Assembly (NCBI RefSeq): GCF_900100975.1
Contig: NZ_FNFX01000002.1
Coordinates: 1 to 64,000 of the forward strand
Direction: 5' to 3'
DNA from: Methylophilus rhizosphaerae
GTDB taxonomy: Bacteria > Pseudomonadota > Gammaproteobacteria > Burkholderiales > Methylophilaceae
Length of the DNA: 64,000 bases
Under the pieces are notes generated by a model. That model was not told the origin of the DNA and made no database searches. It worked only from the letters and a program-made list of their open reading frames with translations. How positions within the stretch are numbered: the stretch's first letter is position 1; each line of letters opens with the position of its first letter. This document shows positions 1-9,370 of the stretch, in pieces. A program made the translations under genes and the position numbers.

Positions 1-2252
1 TGGTTCACCTGGTCAATTCCCGTGGTCTGCTCCGCAGAAGCCGCTGAAATCTCGCTGATAATGTCAGCCACACGCTGGACAGAGGAAACCACATCTTCCA
101 TGGTGCTACCGGCATTCTCAACCAGCCGTGTCCCTTCCGTAGTCTTGCTGACCGAATCGCTGATCAGTTCCTTGATCTCTTTGGCCGCACTGGCTGAACG
201 CTGGGCCAGGTTACGCACTTCCCCTGCCACCACCGCAAAACCTCGACCCTGCTCACCTGCACGCGCCGCTTCCACCGCCGCATTCAGGGCCAGGATATTG
301 GTCTGGAAGGCAATGCCGTCAATCACGGAGATAATGTCTTCGATCTTCTTGGCACTGTCGTTAATCGCACTCATGGTAGCCACGACTTCGTTCACCACCG
401 CGCCGCCTTTAACAGCTACATCGGAGGCGGTCAGTGCCAGCTGGTTCGCCTGTTTGGCGTTCTCAGCATTCTGTTTCACAGTAGAGGCCAGTTCTTCCAT
501 GCTGGCAGCGGTCTCTTCCAGGCTGGAAGCCTGCTGCTCGGTACGGGCAGACAGGTCTGCGTTACCGCTGGAGATTTCGTTGGCCGCTGTGGTGATAGTT
601 TCAACCGCTTCAGTCACGGCAATAATAGGTTCAACCACCATATCCAGGGTGTTGTTCACCCCTTCGATAATCGTACGGAAATCACCCTGGTGTTTGTCGG
701 CCTCTGCACGGACGGTAATACGGCCATCCTTGGCAGCTTCGGCCAGCAGGTCTGCATCGGCAACCAGCATATTGACGGCATCAATACAGGTGTTGAGGTT
801 ATTCTTGATTTCGTTGAAGTCACCATTGTAATGTTCGCTGATGTGTTCTGGGATATCGCCTTTGGAGATACGGTCCACATAGTTTGCTGCAACATTCAAC
901 GGATTAATCACGGAATCCAGGGTATTGTTGACGCCTTCTACAATCTTGCGGAAGTCGCCCTGATGCTTACTGGCATCTGCACGGGTGGACAATTGTCCAT
1001 CAACGGCGGCTTGTGACAGCATATTGGCATCTGCAATCAGTGCATTCACTGCATCAATACATTGGTTCAGATTATCCTTGATGGTGTTGAATTCACCGTT
1101 GTATTCATCCGTGATCTTGGCTGGAATATGGCCTTGTGAAATGTCTGCCACGTATTTGGCGGCAACATTCAACGGATTGATGACGGCATCGAGTGTGTTG
1201 TTGACACCCTGGACGATCTTGTTGAAGTCGCCCTGGTGCTTGCTGGCATCTGCACGCGTAGACAAATGGCCTTCTACGGCAGCCTGTACCAGTTCATCAG
1301 TATCACTGACCAGGCGCTTGATATTGCTGCGCACTTGTTCAATGGCTTCATTCACGAAGGCTTTCTTGCCCGGGAACTGTTTCAGGGGCGCATCCAGGTT
1401 ACCTTCACCGAAGGCTTTTACCACTTCGATGGCTTCCTTGTTCATGGCGATATGACCAGCCACCATCTTGTTGATACCGGCAGCCATTTCGGCGTAGCCG
1501 CCTTTGAAGCGGGATTCGTCGACAGTGCAATCAATATCCCCTTCATCGTGCTGCTGGCTGACATAACCCAGTGATTGCACCAGGCCATCCAGGGTACGCT
1601 GCAATACACGGATTGAATATGCAACACTGCTCTTGTCCTCGCTTGGGACGTTGATCTGCTGGTTCAGTTGTCCATTGGCAATGTTTTTTGCAACCTCGGC
1701 CAGCGCCTGGGCATCGTAACCCAGCAGGTTGGCATCCTGCCTGAGTGCATTGGCAAACAGGACCAGGATAGATGTTTCAGCCACTACGGCCAGGGCATGG
1801 ATGACCAGCATGTTGATATCAGGTCCTTGGCTAAAAACGATGTAACCCCTGGCGTATACTTGCGGTACATTGAAAATAACGTGATGGATTGCAATCACGG
1901 CAGCTGCAAATACCAGGGGGCGCCAATCTTTGTAGTAGAGCAATACAGCCAGGAAGATAAAAATAGAGAAATGCGTTTCTACCAGGCCGTGCGTTTGTTG
2001 AATATAAATGGCAGAAAAGCTCATTAAGGCGGCAGCCATCGCCATCCTGTTCACCAGTGCGCCTGGCTGCATATAGACCAGTACCAGTGGCACCAGCAAG
2101 GTGGGTAATCCCAGGGGCAATGCCGGGGCCAAACTCTGGTTCAACAAAGCGATAGCGATCGAAATCGCAAAAGCGACCATCAATATGACAGACAAGGTTT
2201 TGTCTGCCTTTACCATCTGGCCATCAATACCGGCTATTATTTTTGTACTCAT
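1..2252 (-). CDS. Methyl-accepting chemotaxis protein with membrane sensor and tandem HAMP-like repeats (partial)
   Basis: The reading frame is open from an ATG at 2252 to the window edge (about 750 residues), so the C-terminus is missing. Residues about 15-185 are hydrophobic with several membrane helices and two histidine-bearing patches (HGLVETHF and IAIHHVIF), a pattern I recall from membrane sensor domains of diguanylate cyclases and receptors. Residues about 190-330 are HAMP/linker-like. Three near-identical copies of a 91-residue unit with the core [17 protein letters not shown] follow. The rest is the MCP signalling hairpin, including the highly conserved tip with [20 protein letters not shown]. 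The role is to sense an unknown signal and control CheA through CheW. It is the last gene of the che cluster but is separated from the preceding receptor by about 520 bases and has its own sigma-28-like promoter. The ligand is unknown. Confidence 0.9.
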   Translation of the reverse strand, partial: MSTKIIAGIDGQMVKADKTLSVILMVAFAISIAIALLNQSLAPALPLGLPTLLVPLVLVYMQPGALVNRMAMAAALMSFSAIYIQQTHGLVETHFSIFIFLAVLLYYKDWRPLVFAAAVIAIHHVIFNVPQVYARGYIVFSQGPDINMLVIHALAVVAETSILVLFANALRQDANLLGYDAQALAEVAKNIANGQLNQQINVPSEDKSSVAYSIRVLQRTLDGLVQSLGYVSQQHDEGDIDCTVDESRFKGGYAEMAAGINKMVAGHIAMNKEAIEVVKAFGEGNLDAPLKQFPGKKAFVNEAIEQVRSNIKRLVSDTDELVQAAVEGHLSTRADASKHQGDFNKIVQGVNNTLDAVINPLNVAAKYVADISQGHIPAKITDEYNGEFNTIKDNLNQCIDAVNALIADANMLSQAAVDGQLSTRADASKHQGDFRKIVEGVNNTLDSVINPLNVAANYVDRISKGDIPEHISEHYNGDFNEIKNNLNTCIDAVNMLVADADLLAEAAKDGRITVRAEADKHQGDFRTIIEGVNNTLDMVVEPIIAVTEAVETITTAANEISSGNADLSARTEQQASSLEETAASMEELASTVKQNAENAKQANQLALTASDVAVKGGAVVNEVVATMSAINDSAKKIEDIISVIDGIAFQTNILALNAAVEAARAGEQGRGFAVVAGEVRNLAQRSASAAKEIKELISDSVSKTTEGTRLVENAGSTMEDVVSSVQRVADIISEISAASAEQTTGIDQVN

Positions 2253-2607
2253 TTTTACTTACTCGCTCACTTTACGCTGATGCAAAGACTGGTTTGTAAC
2301 GTTAATGCCTGATGCTGATCAGCCTGTAACCAGAAAACCAGGGCTAACCAGCTGCACATCACCAGCCAGGACAGCATTTGCTTTTTATTCAGATGACATT
2401 TACTCATTCAGGGCACACATTTTTATAAACTCATGCGTAGTGCGCTATCCCTCTCATGGCTCGAAATTTACTGGACAGCGCCCTATTCTAGATATCGTAT
2501 TTTTAAAGGGAAACTTGAGCATATCCGGGCATAATTTTTTGATAATATGGAACAGGCTATTGCTTAGGAAACCTATCTGGGACAAGTGGGATGGAAACAG
2601 CTCAACA
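2253..2607. other. Intergenic region between two receptor genes
   Basis: About 355 bases between the possible small ORF and the membrane receptor gene. It holds the FliA-type promoter listed separately and one arm of the hairpin at 2602-2631. The remainder should be the leader of the receptor mRNA. I see no other gene, and the ribosome site before 2252 is weak (AGTAAGTAAAA). Confidence 0.5.
2492..2518 (-). promoter_or_regulatory. Sigma-28 (FliA)-type promoter for the membrane receptor gene
   Basis: On the minus strand the sequence reads TCAAGTTT, 11 bases, TACGATAT. The enterobacterial FliA consensus is TAAAGTTT-N11-GCCGATAA, giving 7 of 8 matches at -35, exact spacing and 5 of 8 at -10. It lies about 240 bases upstream of the receptor start at 2252, which is long for a leader. 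A fliA gene is in the window, so the cognate sigma factor exists. Pattern match only. Confidence 0.45.
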
Positions 2608-2631
2608 CTACTGCGGATGCAGTAGTGTTGA
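2602..2631. repeat. Perfect 13-bp inverted repeat (hairpin)
   Basis: The arms TCAACACTACTGC and GCAGTAGTGTTGA (2602-2614 and 2619-2631) flank a 4-base loop. Neither strand has a T-tract after it, so it is not a typical intrinsic terminator. On the minus strand it overlaps the stop codon of the small ORF 2608-2751. It may act as an mRNA 3' stabiliser or a Rho-linked end. Confidence 0.6.
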
Positions 2632-2751
2632 CTGGTTTGGCTGGTTGAATCCTGTCGTGTTTCGATAAATGGGATAACCGCTAATAGCGGATGCCCATAG
2701 CAAGAAACCATCGTGGAGTGCATTGAGAACCTGGCGAATATTGTTTGCCAT
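2608..2751 (-). CDS. Possible small protein of 47 residues downstream of the PAS receptor
   Basis: An ATG at 2751 opens a 47-codon frame ending in TAG at 2608. It sits 21 bases after the stop of the PAS receptor gene and is preceded by a very purine-rich site (GGGAGAGGGAG), one of the strongest ribosome-binding sequences in this cluster. The peptide starts MANNIRQVLNALHDGFLLWA and continues SAISGYPIYRN; it has a short hydrophobic stretch but no clear membrane helix. The stop lies inside the 13-bp hairpin at 2602-2631. I do not recognise a family. The case rests on the ribosome site and position; chance is possible in a frame this short. Confidence 0.4.
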   Translation of the reverse strand: MANNIRQVLNALHDGFLLWASAISGYPIYRNTTGFNQPNQSTLLHPQ

Positions 2752-2772
2752 CTCCCTCTCCCTGATCACTGG

Positions 2773-5370
2773 TTAAAACTCTTCCCAACCCTGATTGTCG
2801 GTGCCGGTTCTGGCCGTTTGTACTGAATGGGCAAGTTCGGCCTGGACATCGCGGGCAACCGGTTTCGATTTTTTGACTGAAGGTGGTTGGGCCGCACGGA
2901 TAGAACGTTGTGCACCACGCAATTTGAATTGATTGACCGTTTCCATCAGGCCGGACGCTTGCTCCACCAGGGATTCAGCCGCTGCTGCCGCTTCTTCCAC
3001 CAGGGCCGCATTTTGCTGGGTTACTTCATCCATATTGGTCACGGCCTGGTTGACTTGGTCAATACCTGAGCTTTGCTCGGTGGAGGCGGCCGTGATTTCG
3101 CCCATGATATCGGTCACACGCTGTACGGAAGTGACGATCTCCTGCATGGTTTCACCTGCACTTTGTACCAGTTTGGTGCCTTCTGCCGTTTTGCTGACAG
3201 AATCGGTAATCAGTTCCTTGATTTCTTTTGCAGCACTGGCCGAGCGCTGTGCCAGGCTGCGCACTTCACCCGCCACCACTGCAAAGCCCCTGCCCTGCTC
3301 ACCGGCGCGTGCCGCTTCCACCGCCGCATTCAGGGCCAGGATATTGGTCTGGAACGCAATGCCGTCAATCACGGTAATAATGTCTTCGATTTTGCGTGCG
3401 CTTTCGTTCATGGCATTCATGGTCGTGACCACATTGCCAACTACATTGCCGCCACGTATCGCGACTTGCGAAGCCGCACCGGCCATCTGGTTCGCCTGCT
3501 TCGCATTGTCCGCATTCTGTTTTACCGTCGAGGCCAGTTCTTCCATACTGGAGGCGGTTTCCTCCAGGCTGGAAGCCTGCTGCTCGGTGCGGCTGGACAA
3601 GTCGTTATTGCCACTTGCAATTTCCTGTGCGGCCACATTGATGGTTTCACCTGCTTCACGCACTTTCAGCAATACTTCAGTGATTTTATCCAGCAAATTG
3701 TTGACACCACTGCAAATTTCCACTGTGGTACCGGTTTTATCAGCAAGATCAATACGCTCGGCTAAATCACCGCTGGCGGCATTGGCAATAATGGTAGCAA
3801 TCTGCTCACTCACTTTGCGCTCCTGCGTAATATCCTGCCATTCCAGGGATGTGCCGGCGCGTTGGCCGTCTTTGCCGAAAATCGGCGTTGCTTTCAGGCG
3901 CAGAAACAGTTCGCCCACATGAATGTCCGTGGTGTAGTCGTTGGTCAGGCTAGCCAGCAAATTACGCTGATGTGCCGGGTTTTTATGGAAAATATCAAAA
4001 TTCTGGCCAATGATCTGTTCCGGGTTGAAATGTGGCAATTCCTGGCGCAGGTTGGATGCTGAGTTTTGCATCAGGTGATGCGCGGATTCATTCATATAGC
4101 GGATTATGCCGTCATTGTCGGCCATCATCATATTGGTGGAGGCGCTATCCAGCGTCGTCTGGATCATCAATGCATGCGCGGCTCTGGTTTCCCGCTCCTG
4201 GCGCGCCACAATTTCCGCCGTGATATCGGTGGCAAATTTCACCACTTTGTAGGCTTTGCCATCAATATCTGACACCGGGTAGTAATAGGCGCGCAGCCAG
4301 ATCTCCTTACCGCCTTTGCCAAAGCGCTGGAATACACCATCCTGGCCCTGGCCGGCGCGGAGCTGTTCCCAGAACAGTTTGTATTCCGGGCTGTTTTTGT
4401 ATTGTTCATCCAGGAAAATGCTGTGATGCTTGCCAATCACTTCCTCGGCACTGTAGCCCGTGGCTTTCTGGAAATTGCCATTGATGGAAGTGATGCTGCC
4501 GTATAAATCAAACTCAATCACGCCCTGCAATTTATGGAAGGCATTGATCTGAGATTCATAATTCGCGTTTTTGCTTTTTTCGTCGGTAATGCAGACGCAA
4601 TACTGCTTGATCTTTTCCACCTGCCCACTGGCACCCTTAATCGGGAAAAAACTGGCCAGGAACCATAGGGAGCGACCATCTTTTGATTTTCTGCGTACTT
4701 GGCGAGAGACGGATTGCCCCTGTTTCAGGGTATCCCAGTACTGATCATCGCTGTGGTTTGCCTTATCTTCTTCTGTCAGCAGGATGGTCGCTGGCTGCCC
4801 CAGTAATTCCTGCTCGTCAAAGCCCAGTGTTTTGTAAAAAGCCTCATTGATATCAATAATCTTTTTATCAAGATCGAACGTGGCAATGGCAAATACCGAA
4901 TTAATGCCAGCCACTTCAGAAGTCGTGCTGATGTAGGCATCCTTGGTGGCGGTAATGTCTGTCAAATAGGCGACCACCTTGCGCAGGTGGTTGTCGCTAC
5001 CTTCACAAACTGGCGCATAATAGCCTTGCAGCCAGACAGTATTTCCTGCTTTACCGAGCAACTTGAACTCACCGGCTTGCGAGTTGCCAGCATTTAATTC
5101 CTGCCAGAATTGCTTCATTGCCTGGCTATCCGCGTCAGCGGCTGGCACGAATCGGCTATGCTGCTTTCCCAGCAGCTCGGAGGCCTGATAACCTAATACC
5201 CGGCAAAGATTTTCGTTGGCGTGGGTAATGACACCATCGGCGTTCAGCTCCACAATACATCTGGCTTTATTGATTTCACGTTTTAACACGCGAAATTCGG
5301 CAACCTCCTGCTGAAGTTGCCGCTGTTTACTAGTACCGCCAATCAATTTACTCATCATTGTCGAAATCAT
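2773..5370 (-). CDS. Soluble methyl-accepting chemotaxis protein with four PAS domains
   Basis: An 865-residue receptor with no membrane helix, so it should be cytoplasmic. Four PAS domains are visible at about residues 30-145, 150-270, 285-400 and 405-525; each of the first three shows the NENL/NEAF/NGNF-type core and the trailing DIT segment that links PAS units. An MCP signalling domain follows, with the conserved tip [20 protein letters not shown] at about 670-705. The last five residues, GWEEF, fit the xWxxF pentapeptide that tethers the methyltransferase CheR. The layout resembles Aer- or BdlA-type energy or redox receptors. The gene follows cheW by 53 bases in the che cluster. The PAS cofactor (FAD, heme or none) cannot be told from sequence alone. 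Confidence 0.93.
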   Translation of the reverse strand: MISTMMSKLIGGTSKQRQLQQEVAEFRVLKREINKARCIVELNADGVITHANENLCRVLGYQASELLGKQHSRFVPAADADSQAMKQFWQELNAGNSQAGEFKLLGKAGNTVWLQGYYAPVCEGSDNHLRKVVAYLTDITATKDAYISTTSEVAGINSVFAIATFDLDKKIIDINEAFYKTLGFDEQELLGQPATILLTEEDKANHSDDQYWDTLKQGQSVSRQVRRKSKDGRSLWFLASFFPIKGASGQVEKIKQYCVCITDEKSKNANYESQINAFHKLQGVIEFDLYGSITSINGNFQKATGYSAEEVIGKHHSIFLDEQYKNSPEYKLFWEQLRAGQGQDGVFQRFGKGGKEIWLRAYYYPVSDIDGKAYKVVKFATDITAEIVARQERETRAAHALMIQTTLDSASTNMMMADNDGIIRYMNESAHHLMQNSASNLRQELPHFNPEQIIGQNFDIFHKNPAHQRNLLASLTNDYTTDIHVGELFLRLKATPIFGKDGQRAGTSLEWQDITQERKVSEQIATIIANAASGDLAERIDLADKTGTTVEICSGVNNLLDKITEVLLKVREAGETINVAAQEIASGNNDLSSRTEQQASSLEETASSMEELASTVKQNADNAKQANQMAGAASQVAIRGGNVVGNVVTTMNAMNESARKIEDIITVIDGIAFQTNILALNAAVEAARAGEQGRGFAVVAGEVRSLAQRSASAAKEIKELITDSVSKTAEGTKLVQSAGETMQEIVTSVQRVTDIMGEITAASTEQSSGIDQVNQAVTNMDEVTQQNAALVEEAAAAAESLVEQASGLMETVNQFKLRGAQRSIRAAQPPSVKKSKPVARDVQAELAHSVQTARTGTDNQGWEEF

Positions 5371-5423
5371 CCTGCTCTCCCATGGCGCATGAAGTGTATT
5401 CTGCGCGTAGATATCAAGAAAAA

Positions 5424-5936
5424 TTAATGGATAACTGCATCCATCAGTTCCATTTCACTGCTGCTCATCAGCTTCTCAATATCTACCAGGATCAGCATTT
5501 CCTGCTCTATCGTCGCTAACCCAACGATATATTTGGTATCAATGCGAGTGACGAGTGCCGGTACTTCACGCAAATGCTCTTCGCGCAATTCGCGCACATC
5601 AGACACACCATCCACCACAATACCGACAATGCGCCCATTCAGATTGAGGATAATCACCACGGTGAATTCGTTGTACTCGATCTTGCCCAGGTTGAACTTG
5701 ATGCGTAAGTCCACAATCGGCACGATTTTGCCGCGCAGATTAATCACGCCCTTGATAAACGCAGGCATATTGGCAATCTGGGTGACCGCGTCATAGCCAC
5801 GGATTTCCTGTACTTTCAGGATCTCGATGCCATATTGCTCATTGCCCAATACAAATGTCAGGTACTCGCCGGCGGCCATTTTCAGTGCGCTGACAGCGTT
5901 GTTGCCTTGATTGGCCATTTCTGAGGTAGTGCTCAT
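5424..5936 (-). CDS. cheW: Chemotaxis coupling protein CheW
   Basis: A 170-residue single-domain CheW protein. It bridges receptors and the kinase CheA at the cytoplasmic face of the receptor array. The CheW SH3-like fold is recognisable from [20 protein letters not shown] at about residues 29-48, the [14 protein letters not shown] core, and the [10 protein letters not shown] segment. It starts 12 bases after the cheA stop and is followed by the PAS receptor, so translation is probably coupled within the cluster. Confidence 0.96.
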   Translation of the reverse strand: MSTTSEMANQGNNAVSALKMAAGEYLTFVLGNEQYGIEILKVQEIRGYDAVTQIANMPAFIKGVINLRGKIVPIVDLRIKFNLGKIEYNEFTVVIILNLNGRIVGIVVDGVSDVRELREEHLREVPALVTRIDTKYIVGLATIEQEMLILVDIEKLMSSSEMELMDAVIH

Positions 5937-5948
5937 TGCATGTACTCC

Positions 5949-8306
5949 TTATGCATTGATGTGATTTTTCAAGTTGGAATAATTCTGGTTGGCAAATGCC
6001 GAGCCGCCAGTGACGTAATTCGTGGTCTGTCCCATTTGCGTAATCGCTGGCACATCCAAAATCAATGCAACGGAACCATCGCCCATAATGGTGGCGCCTG
6101 ATACACCCGGAATACGCTTGAAGTTGGTTTCCAGGCTCTTGATGACCACTTGCTGCTGGCCTACCAGGCGATCGACAAACAGGGCAGATTTCTTGCCATC
6201 TGCTTCCAGAATCAGCAAAACGCCTTCGGTCGGATCTGTAATTTCAGTAGGATGGTTAAACAAGGCATGCAAGGCGATAATCGGCAGGTACTCGCCGCGC
6301 ACATGTACCATTAACCCTTCGCCAGTGACGGTTTTCAGGTCTTCGGCACGTGGCTGCAAGGTTTCGATAATCAGGTTCAGCGGCACTACGTAAATGCTCT
6401 TGTCCAGCGAGACGGACATCCCGTCCAGGATAGCCAGTGTCAGCGGCAGCGAGATGGAAATCGTCGTGCCATATCCCAGTGCCGAACGGATTTCAATATT
6501 GCCGCCCATCGCTGTGATATTACGCTTGACCACATCCATGCCCACGCCGCGGCCAGACACGTCTGTGACCACCTCGGCAGTAGAAAATCCCGGTGCAAAA
6601 ATCAAGCTGAATACCTCCGTATCGCTCATGCTTTCGCTGACAGGCAAACCATTAGAGGCTGCCTTGGCCAGAATCTTGTCACGGTTGAGGCCGCCCCCAT
6701 CGTCTGTCACCTCAATGACGATACTGCCGCCTTTATGTGCCGCAGATAATGTCAGGGTACCGATTTCCGATTTACCCAGCTCACGGCGTATTTCCGGTTT
6801 TTCAATGCCGTGGTCCACACTGTTACGCACCAGGTGGGTGAGTGGGTCCACGATACGTTCAATTAAACTTTTATCCAGTTCTGTTGATGCACCATTGGTG
6901 ACAAACTCCACTTTTTTACCCAGTTTGCCGGCCAGGTCACGCACCATGCGTGGAAAGCGCGAGAATACGAAGTCCATTGGCATCATGCGGATAGACATGA
7001 CCGACTCTTGCAAATCCCGTGTATTGCGGGTCAGCTGGCTGACACTGTTGATCAGTGCTTCGTTTTCCACTGGGTCCAGGGCATTGACACGTTGTTCAAT
7101 CATGGCTTGTGTAATCACCAGTTCGCCGACCAGGTTAATCAACTGGTCAACTTTTTCAATACCGACACGAATGGAGCTGCTCTCGGTATTTTGTGCTGAC
7201 GGTTTGTCAGATTCACGGCGCGCCTGTGCCCTGCGCTCCTCCCTGGGTGCAGCCGGTGCATCGGCCGGCACGGTAGCGGCTGTGTCGGCAGTGGCCTTGG
7301 ATAAGGCAGCCGCAGCATTTTCGTCCCCGATCATTTGTGCTTTGGGTGCATCAGGGTGTGGCTTGAAGGGAGCAAAGAAACCATACCCTTCTTCCTGCTG
7401 ATCCTGCCCGTCTGTAGCAAACAGGCCATAGCCCATTTCTTCGGCAACGGCTGGTTTGCCACTGCTATTCTCTTCAGGTTTGCCTGCCTGGCCATTGTCA
7501 AAGAAACCGTATCCCGGGTCTGCAGGTGCCGCCGCTGTTTCTTCGGGCGCAGCCGGGGCGACAGCTGCAACAGCTTCTGTTGCTGGTGCAGTGCCCGATA
7601 CCTGGATCACCAGTGCATCAGGATCAACGATAAATGAACAGATAGAGACAATATCATCAGCACTGGAATCTGTTTTCACCAGCAAGGCATGGCGGTTGTC
7701 GGCGCGCTGGTAATCAGCCACCTCGCCCAGCAATGCCAGCTCATCTTTCAGGTTGCTCAAGTCTTTTTCAGTGACCTCCGGCAACCCTACATCATAAAGC
7801 TGGATGCCCTTGGCCTGCTCGTCGGCAGAGACAGTCAAGGCGGATACCTGTGCCGCAGTGTCCTGGCTGGCTTGTGGAGCAGTTGCCGCTGGCGCAGCTT
7901 CGACTGGTACAGCGGCCTGGCCTTCAGACAAGGCTTTCAAGGTGGCAGAAATATCATTCACCTGCTCAGCATCTACGTCTGAACCATGGCGATGGCCATC
8001 CAGTTGCATTTTGATGACATCTTTTGCCGCCAGGAAGGCATCTACGTGTTCGTTGGTGAGCGCCATTTCCTGTTTGCGGATTTTATCCAGCAGGTTCTCC
8101 AGCACATGGGTAATTTCTGCCATGTCCATAAAACCAAATGTGGCGGCACCCCCTTTAATGGAGTGTGCCGCCCGGAAAATCGCATTTAACTGCTCGACAT
8201 CGGGAGCTGCCACATCAATCCCGAGCAACAGGCGTTCTGCTTCAGCCAGGAGTTCTTCAGCTTCGTCAAAGAACACCTCATAAAACTGGCTCATATCCAC
8301 TGTCAT
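5949..8306 (-). CDS. cheA: Chemotaxis histidine kinase CheA
   Basis: A 785-residue CheA that phosphorylates itself on a histidine and passes phosphate to CheY. The N-terminal Hpt domain (P1) has AAHSIKGGAATFG with phospho-acceptor His48. An Ala/Pro/Glu-rich region of roughly residues 120-370 holds the CheY-binding P2 domain; the stretch GYGFFDNG..GYGLFATDG..GYGFFAPF repeats a short motif three times. The dimerisation domain P3, the ATPase P4 (LVRNSVDHGIE, VTDDGGGL, GRGVGMDVVKRNI) and the CheW-like P5 follow. It lies 29 bases after cheY and 12 before cheW. No cheB or cheR is present in this cluster. Confidence 0.97.
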   Translation of the reverse strand: MTVDMSQFYEVFFDEAEELLAEAERLLLGIDVAAPDVEQLNAIFRAAHSIKGGAATFGFMDMAEITHVLENLLDKIRKQEMALTNEHVDAFLAAKDVIKMQLDGHRHGSDVDAEQVNDISATLKALSEGQAAVPVEAAPAATAPQASQDTAAQVSALTVSADEQAKGIQLYDVGLPEVTEKDLSNLKDELALLGEVADYQRADNRHALLVKTDSSADDIVSICSFIVDPDALVIQVSGTAPATEAVAAVAPAAPEETAAAPADPGYGFFDNGQAGKPEENSSGKPAVAEEMGYGLFATDGQDQQEEGYGFFAPFKPHPDAPKAQMIGDENAAAALSKATADTAATVPADAPAAPREERRAQARRESDKPSAQNTESSSIRVGIEKVDQLINLVGELVITQAMIEQRVNALDPVENEALINSVSQLTRNTRDLQESVMSIRMMPMDFVFSRFPRMVRDLAGKLGKKVEFVTNGASTELDKSLIERIVDPLTHLVRNSVDHGIEKPEIRRELGKSEIGTLTLSAAHKGGSIVIEVTDDGGGLNRDKILAKAASNGLPVSESMSDTEVFSLIFAPGFSTAEVVTDVSGRGVGMDVVKRNITAMGGNIEIRSALGYGTTISISLPLTLAILDGMSVSLDKSIYVVPLNLIIETLQPRAEDLKTVTGEGLMVHVRGEYLPIIALHALFNHPTEITDPTEGVLLILEADGKKSALFVDRLVGQQQVVIKSLETNFKRIPGVSGATIMGDGSVALILDVPAITQMGQTTNYVTGGSAFANQNYSNLKNHINA

Positions 8307-8335
8307 TATTTTCTCCAGTCCCTTAATCCGGGCGC

Positions 8336-8704
8336 TTATGCACCGATGACCTTTTGTACCACTTCAATCAGACGTTTCGGGTCAAATGGCTTGACCAGCC
8401 AGCCATTGGCACCGGCAGCCTTGCCTTTTGCCTTCATTTCATCCGAGGACTCAGTGGTCAGCATCAAAATAGGCACCCGCTGATAGGAGGCCAGGGTGCG
8501 AAGATTGCTAATCAGGGTCAGGCCATCCATCACAGGCATATTCTGGTCAGTCAATACCAGGTCAACAGTTTTCTCCTTGGCCTTGTTCAAGCCATCCTGC
8601 CCATCCACCGCTTGAACAACGTCATAACCGGCCGCTTTCAAACTGAAAGCCACCATCTGACGCAAAGAGCCTGAATCGTCCACTGTTAAAATTGTCTTTG
8701 CCAT
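8336..8704 (-). CDS. cheY: Chemotaxis response regulator CheY
   Basis: A 122-residue stand-alone receiver domain. The acidic pocket is Asp9 and Asp10, the phospho-acceptor is Asp53 in LVLTDQNMPVMDG, and the switch residues are Thr83 and Lys105 (WLVKPF). Phospho-CheY binds the flagellar switch protein FliM. The gene sits between a cheZ-like gene and cheA, as expected for the regulator paired with both. Confidence 0.95.
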   Translation of the reverse strand: MAKTILTVDDSGSLRQMVAFSLKAAGYDVVQAVDGQDGLNKAKEKTVDLVLTDQNMPVMDGLTLISNLRTLASYQRVPILMLTTESSDEMKAKGKAAGANGWLVKPFDPKRLIEVVQKVIGA

Positions 8705-8747
8705 GTTTATTCGCCTTTTTCACTCATCTTGTTAAACGCTGTTGCGG

Positions 8748-9290
8748 TTAAAATAAATCGATTTCACCGGTGGCCATATCCTGTTGACTGACGGATTTGC
8801 GCAAACTGCCGGTCAGGTGCTGGCTACCCTGATCGAAATTCTGGTTAAGTTGCCTGATAAATTGCCGGATTTCTTCTTTTTCATCATCCGCCGACATGGG
8901 GAACTGATGGCTGGACAATTCCTGCAAGAGCATTTTCAAGCCATGAACACGATTGATCGTGCGTTGCAATAGCTGGTTGGTCATATCCTGGAACTGCATG
9001 CCGGTCACGACTTTATTGACTTCCTGGCCGATATTGTCCTGGAATACCTGTAGCTGTGCGACTTCTTCCACCTGCAGTTTGCCGGCATCTGCCAGTAACT
9101 GGATAGCTGCCTGCTGCTCCATTAAATGGGCATAGACGGTCATAAAGCTATTACCCAGTTTTTCAATCGCCTCATCCAGCAAAAAGGCGGTTTGCTGCAA
9201 ATCGGTTTCGATTTCCAGCAAATGCCAGTCGCCATGGCTAGACACAGCAGCCAGCAACTCTCTTAATTCTTCTACGGGCAATGTTTTCAT
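8748..9290 (-). CDS. cheZ: CheZ-like CheY-phosphate phosphatase (short form)
   Basis: A 180-residue, mostly helical protein. The segment GMQFQDMTNQLLQRTINRV carries the CheZ catalytic pattern DxxxQ (Asp102, Gln106), and the extreme C-terminus (GEIDLF) resembles the CheY-binding tail of CheZ. It is shorter than the 214-residue enterobacterial protein. Location next to cheY supports a role in removing phosphate from CheY. The symbol rests on motif and position, since overall similarity to model CheZ looks low. Confidence 0.75.
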   Translation of the reverse strand: MKTLPVEELRELLAAVSSHGDWHLLEIETDLQQTAFLLDEAIEKLGNSFMTVYAHLMEQQAAIQLLADAGKLQVEEVAQLQVFQDNIGQEVNKVVTGMQFQDMTNQLLQRTINRVHGLKMLLQELSSHQFPMSADDEKEEIRQFIRQLNQNFDQGSQHLTGSLRKSVSQQDMATGEIDLF

Positions 9291-9370
9291 AGTGGCCCCT
9301 ATCTTGCCTGAATACCCATTCTTCCAATCAGGAAATAAGCATCATAAAAAACGCTTAATTCTTATGCTCC

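Noticed and set aside
2602-2631. Intrinsic terminator
   Set aside because: The stem is perfect but neither strand has a T-tract; kept only as a hairpin.
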